DNA from: an uncultured Bacilli bacterium | Lineage (GTDB): Bacteria > Bacillota_I > Bacilli_A > RF39 > UBA660 | DNA: 9,205 bases | Reading direction: 5' to 3' | NCBI GenBank assembly: GCA_934098555.1 | Contig: CAKOOQ010000033.1 | Location: forward strand, 1-9,205 | Shown here: piece by piece, positions 6,914 to 9,205 of the stretch | Layout: every line of letters begins with the position of its first letter | How positions within the stretch are numbered: position 1 is the first letter of the stretch | The notes under the pieces: generated by a model | Told to the model about the DNA's origin: nothing | Seen by the model: only the letters and a program-made list of their open reading frames with translations | Database searches by the model: none | Program-made: the position numbers and the translations under genes

Positions 6914-6922
6914 TTTGTCGAA
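6914..6922 (+). promoter_or_regulatory. Candidate Spo0A binding box
   Basis: TTTGTCGAA matches the Spo0A box (TGTCGAA core with T-rich 5' flank) exactly. A partial copy, TTTTGACC (6903-6910), lies ten bases upstream in the same register, the spacing of tandem boxes bound by Spo0A dimers. The site lies between two divergent promoter-like elements: the thioredoxin-like gene on the minus strand and the candidate RNA on the plus strand, where it sits at about -47 to -39. The TGNCGAA core alone is expected by chance a few times in a window of this size, so context carries the weight. Confidence 0.45.
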
Positions 6923-6926
6923 TTGG

Positions 6927-6954
6927 TTGCAAATTATCTTTTATAAATTATAAT
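6927..6954 (+). promoter_or_regulatory. Plus-strand promoter-like element of the candidate RNA
   Basis: TTGCAA (6927-6932), a 16-bp spacer and a consensus TATAAT (6949-6954) point rightward into non-coding DNA. Transcription would begin near 6961, at the first base pairs of a strong hairpin. Confidence 0.45.
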
Positions 6955-6959
6955 AGCTC

Positions 6960-6992
6960 TTGTCTTTTGAAAAATTCTATTTTAAAAGACAA
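6960..6992. repeat. 13-bp inverted repeat (hairpin)
   Basis: TTGTCTTTT (6960-6968) and AAAAGACAA (6984-6992) are perfect inverted copies. The stem extends inward by a G-U pair and three A-U pairs, leaving a 7-nt loop (6973-6979). Only a mixed AAAATATCTT stretch follows it, without a strong U-tract, so it does not look like a plus-strand terminator. Confidence 0.7.
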
Positions 6993-7122
6993 AATATCTT
7001 CTTTAAATCTTTTGTGTAAAAGGTGGATATGATTTTGTTGATGTAAGGGAATTTTTGGATGTTTTTTTCATAATTCCTAAAAAAGTGTTGGAACTATTTT
7101 GCTCTTTCCCAACACTTTTTTT
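6961..7122 (+). ncRNA. Candidate small RNA (about 160 nt)
   Basis: A promoter-like TTGCAA-16-TATAAT, a 5' hairpin (6960-6992) and a rho-independent terminator with a T-tract (7079-7122) frame this otherwise gene-free stretch on the plus strand. No reading frame longer than a few codons follows a ribosome binding site: AGGTGG (7021-7026) is followed by a five-codon frame at 7029-7046 only 2 nt away. It does not resemble 6S RNA, SRP RNA, tmRNA or RNase P RNA to me. The terminator also serves sigE on the other strand, so its presence does not by itself prove a plus-strand transcript. The existence of this RNA is an inference from layout. Confidence 0.35.
7079..7122. terminator. Bidirectional rho-independent terminator after sigE
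   Basis: AGTGTTGG (7084-7091) pairs with CCAACACT (7109-7116) across a 17-nt loop, flanked by A-runs on the left and T-runs on the right that extend the stem and give U-tracts on both strands. On the minus strand the structure begins at the sigE stop codon (7123-7121), so it ends the spoIIGA-sigE transcript. On the plus strand it would end the candidate small RNA. Confidence 0.88.
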
Positions 7123-7804
7123 ATATCTTCATAAGATTACGAATATTTTTTATTACTTTTTTCTCAATACGAGAAATATAAGATTGACTAATACCTAATA
7201 TATCAGCCACTTCTTTTTGGGTATAGCTTTCCTTATTATTAAGGCCATATCTTAAAACCATAATTTGTTTTTCACGAGGTTTTAATTTATTTATTTCTTC
7301 GACGACACACCTTCTTTCTACCGTGTGTAAATAAGAATCACTTACCAAATCATTTTCCGTACCCAAGACATCTTCTAAATGAAGTTCGTTTCCTTCATTG
7401 TCATAATTTAAACTATCTTCTAAAGAAATTTCTTTTTTACGTTTTTTATTTTTTCTTATATACATGAGTATTTCATTGGAAATACACCGAGAAGCATAGG
7501 TAGCTAATTTAATATTTTTGTCTATTTTATACGTTTCAATCCCCTTTATAAGACCAATAGAGCCAATACTAATTAAATCTTCCATATCATAACCCGTACT
7601 TTCATACTTCTTAGCTAAGAAAACAACAAGACGCAGATTATGTTCAATAAGTTTATTTTTGGCTTCAATATTTCCTTTTTGGCTTTCCACTAAACAAAAA
7701 AGTTCCTCTTCTTTACTTAGAGGTGGTGGAAGTTTATCCGTACTTCCAATATAAAAACACTCATTATATTTTTCCTTCAACCACATCATTAATTTTTGAA
7801 TCAT
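7121..7804 (-). CDS. sigE: Sporulation sigma factor, pro-sigma-E
   Basis: The protein has 227 residues from the ATG at 7804, with AGGGAGG 7 nt upstream; an in-frame extension to 7840 runs into spoIIGA and has no such site. Sigma-E is the early mother-cell sigma factor, made inactive and activated by SpoIIGA cleavage of its N-terminal pro-sequence. The family's junction is clear here: FYIG (17-20), then LPPPLS (25-30). The pro-sequence is only about 17-18 residues against 27 in Bacillus subtilis. Region 2 spans about 56-121 (NLRLVVFLAKKYE, EDLISIGSIGLIKG, KLATYASRCISNEILMY). Region 4 spans about 174-222 (REKQIMVLRYGL, then a helix-turn-helix in QKEVADILGISQSYISRIEK). The SQSYISR segment and the partner protease separate it from SigF/SigG. 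SigK is the other candidate but the spoIIGA context decides. Confidence 0.95.
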   Translation of the reverse strand: MIQKLMMWLKEKYNECFYIGSTDKLPPPLSKEEELFCLVESQKGNIEAKNKLIEHNLRLVVFLAKKYESTGYDMEDLISIGSIGLIKGIETYKIDKNIKLATYASRCISNEILMYIRKNKKRKKEISLEDSLNYDNEGNELHLEDVLGTENDLVSDSYLHTVERRCVVEEINKLKPREKQIMVLRYGLNNKESYTQKEVADILGISQSYISRIEKKVIKNIRNLMKI

Positions 7805-8589
7805 AAAAAATCCTCCCTCACTGAATAATTTAAAATACACTCAACTCCATCTTTCATAAGTACATCTTCACTTATCCCTATCAAATAATCCTTCCTTTCA
7901 ATATTATTGATAATAATTTTTTTAATAAACAAGCAAGGCATTAAACCATGAGTGTTTAAAGCATTATAAGGGACATAGCAGATTTTATCCTTAGAAATGT
8001 CTTTTAAGCTCTTTTTTTCAATCACAATAATTTTTTTCTTCGTTACAGGGTCTTTTAGTTTATTTCCCGTATCTAAATAAGAATGAAAAACTTTTTCTTG
8101 GCCATTCAAAAAAAGAACTTTAATATCGTAAAAATTTTGATAATGAGAGATTTCTCTGCGTTCCTTATAGTAAACATATAGCATAAAGGGAGAAAGTATG
8201 ACAATAAATAAATAAGACACCGTTATTTCATTATAATGAAATAACAGTCCTGTTTGTTCTTCAGAAAAAGAAAGGCGTAAAAAATAAAGAAATCCTCCTA
8301 AAACCGTACTAGTCATATAAAAATAACTTAAGTTGGAAAGAAGATAAGCTTTATCTTTTAAACCGAAAGAAAGGATAACCATTAAAATGCTTACAACAAT
8401 TTTAAAGAAAAAAAGTAAAAAATTATTTAAAGGTAAGAATAAAAATAAAATGGTTAGACTACCAAAAATACTTCCTAAAAAAAGGCGTTTTAAAGGAGCA
8501 TTTCTTCTAAGAGTATTATTAACGGTTAATAAAAGAAAAAAATCGAAGAACAAATTGAGAAGAAAGACTAAGTCAATATATATTGTCAT
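7801..8589 (-). CDS. spoIIGA: Sigma-E processing peptidase, SpoIIGA
   Basis: The protein has 262 residues. The N-terminal half has five hydrophobic segments, near residues 4-22, 36-53, 57-75, 85-105 and 123-141. The C-terminal half is an aspartic-protease-like domain with the active-site motif YLDTGNKLKDP (catalytic D173). In Bacillus the protein sits in the sporulation septum, is triggered by SpoIIR from the forespore, and cleaves pro-sigma-E. The C-terminal EDVLMKDGVECILN segment is also like the family's end. Its TGA stop overlaps the sigE ATG (ATGA), and the sigE ribosome binding site lies inside this gene, so the two are translationally coupled. The start at 8589 is preceded by GGGTGA (8601-8596) at 6 nt, matching the GGTGA part of the anti-Shine-Dalgarno complement. 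Confidence 0.95.
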   Translation of the reverse strand: MTIYIDLVFLLNLFFDFFLLLTVNNTLRRNAPLKRLFLGSIFGSLTILFLFLPLNNFLLFFFKIVVSILMVILSFGLKDKAYLLSNLSYFYMTSTVLGGFLYFLRLSFSEEQTGLLFHYNEITVSYLFIVILSPFMLYVYYKERREISHYQNFYDIKVLFLNGQEKVFHSYLDTGNKLKDPVTKKKIIVIEKKSLKDISKDKICYVPYNALNTHGLMPCLFIKKIIINNIERKDYLIGISEDVLMKDGVECILNYSVREDFL

Positions 8590-8606
8590 ATCTCTTCACC
8601 CATTCT

Positions 8607-8640
8607 ATTATAAAAAATAGACACTTAAAAAAATGTCGTT
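8607..8640 (-). promoter_or_regulatory. Candidate Spo0A-type promoter of spoIIGA-sigE
   Basis: On the minus strand TATAAT (8612-8607) is the -10. AACGACA (8640-8634), a 5-of-7 match to the Spo0A box TTCGACA that also ends in the GACA of a -35, is separated from the -10 by 21 bp. Bacillus spoIIG is known for an unusually long spacer of about 22 bp with Spo0A bound at the -35. Against this: the match is partial, no clean tandem box is seen, and a start near 8600 would leave a leader of only about 11 nt. Confidence 0.4.
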
Positions 8641-9205
8641 TTAAGGCATTTTTAAAAAAACATCTAAAAAGTTTATTTCTTTATCATTGATAACTTTTCT
8701 TCTCACGGTTCCGACTAAAAGGTCCGCGCCTTGAATTAAAAGGGATGTTTTGGAGTCTTTATAAGTCACATGAACACTCGCCTTGCTAAATAAAGGCTGA
8801 TAACTGGCTTCTAAAAGAGGCTTCATTCCCTTAGTAAGTTCTTTTTGGATGCTTAAAGAAAGATTATAAAGACCATTAGACTTAATCGTTTGATTATCAA
8901 TGAGTATTTCAATTTGGATAGGTTTTTCTTTTTGCAAATAATTTTTTTTAAGACAATCCTTTAAGACTTCTTTGATAAGTCTTTTTATCGCATAATCAAT
9001 AAAACGACCTTTAGATTTAGCATCCTTTTTTATGTCTTCATATAAACGTGTATTATCAATTAAAACGGCAAAAGAATAGTTTTGAGAAAACATTTTGATA
9101 AATTTTTGTCTATCATTATGCTTTAAAAAATTACTTTTGACTTCCTCTTTATGAGGATATTTATTTTTTATCATCTCCAAATAATTTTGATAGGTATAAA
9201 TAAAA
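8641..9205 (-). CDS. DUF3800 domain protein (partial, N-terminus off window)
   Basis: The open frame continues without a stop to the right edge (187 residues visible, entering as FIYTYQNYLEMIKNK), so an internal TTG at 9180 is not the start. The C-terminal half resembles DUF3800, a family with an RNase H-like fold of unknown function: a LIDNTRLY strand, RFIDYAIKRLIKEVL helix, an acidic strand end EILIDNQT, and the conserved LIQGADLLVGTVRRK near the C-terminus (family pattern L.Q.ADL..G...R). The usual N-terminal DESG motif would lie outside the window, so completeness cannot be judged. The gene stops 51 nt before spoIIGA. A weak hairpin follows its stop (7 bp, arms 8647-8653 and 8629-8635, with a T-run) and overlaps the presumed spoIIGA promoter. 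A link to sporulation is not indicated by the protein. Confidence 0.75.
   Translation of the reverse strand, partial: FIYTYQNYLEMIKNKYPHKEEVKSNFLKHNDRQKFIKMFSQNYSFAVLIDNTRLYEDIKKDAKSKGRFIDYAIKRLIKEVLKDCLKKNYLQKEKPIQIEILIDNQTIKSNGLYNLSLSIQKELTKGMKPLLEASYQPLFSKASVHVTYKDSKTSLLIQGADLLVGTVRRKVINDKEINFLDVFLKMP

Noticed and set aside
7029..7046. Five-codon reading frame after AGGTGG in the 6839-7120 gap
   Set aside because: Only 2 nt separate the ribosome-binding-like sequence from the ATG and the peptide would be MILLM; more likely chance within a non-coding RNA or spacer.
8387..8620. Plus-strand open frame rich in lysine and arginine opposite spoIIGA
   Set aside because: It is the antisense shadow of the hydrophobic SpoIIGA N-terminus, with no ribosome binding site or family resemblance.

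Overview
This window is a very AT-rich chromosomal segment from a spore-forming, low-GC Firmicute, probably an uncultured gut Bacilli lineage of the RF39 / 'Mycoplasmatota' type. Three things suggest this: a clear spoIIGA-sigE pair, a surface protein of a family I associate with those genomes, and strongly A/T-biased codon use with the standard code (TGA is a stop). The assignment is by recognition of families, not by any search. No rRNA, tRNA, CRISPR array, insertion sequence or integrase is visible, and no stretch longer than 300 bases lacks a gene.

Layout, left to right. Bases 1-1232 (minus) hold the N-terminal 410 codons of a secreted or surface protein with a SipW/TasA-like signal segment; it runs off the left edge. 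Then come rpoZ (RNA polymerase omega, minus) with its own promoter and a terminator folded into its 3' end, and a minus-strand operon transcribed tmk -> pilin-like protein -> DUF2779 nuclease. The nuclease start overlaps the pilin stop by one base. Divergent from tmk is a compact UvrD-like helicase (plus, 4695-6119), which converges after only 2 bp on a membrane-anchored thioredoxin-like protein (minus, TTG start).

Bases 6839-7120 are non-coding. They carry the thioredoxin-like gene's promoter, a textbook Spo0A box, a plus-strand promoter-like element, a 13-bp hairpin and a bidirectional terminator. On the plus strand these are arranged like a roughly 160-nt small RNA gene. The terminator's other side closes the sporulation operon.

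Bases 7121-8589 (minus) are spoIIGA and sigE with an ATGA overlap: SpoIIGA is the membrane aspartic protease that activates pro-sigma-E in the mother cell. The region upstream of spoIIGA has a -10 element and a Spo0A-core-like GACA 21 bp further upstream, resembling the long-spacer, Spo0A-dependent spoIIG promoter of Bacillus. A DUF3800 protein gene, cut by the right edge, lies upstream.

Two themes deserve attention. One is a possible sporulation-regulated small RNA and redox protein next to sigE. The other is a cluster of DNA-related genes: dTMP kinase, pseudopilin-like protein, Cas4-like/DEDD fused nuclease and a minimal SF1 helicase. Several genes seem to have very short 5' leaders behind extended -10 promoters, and this helps fix start codons.
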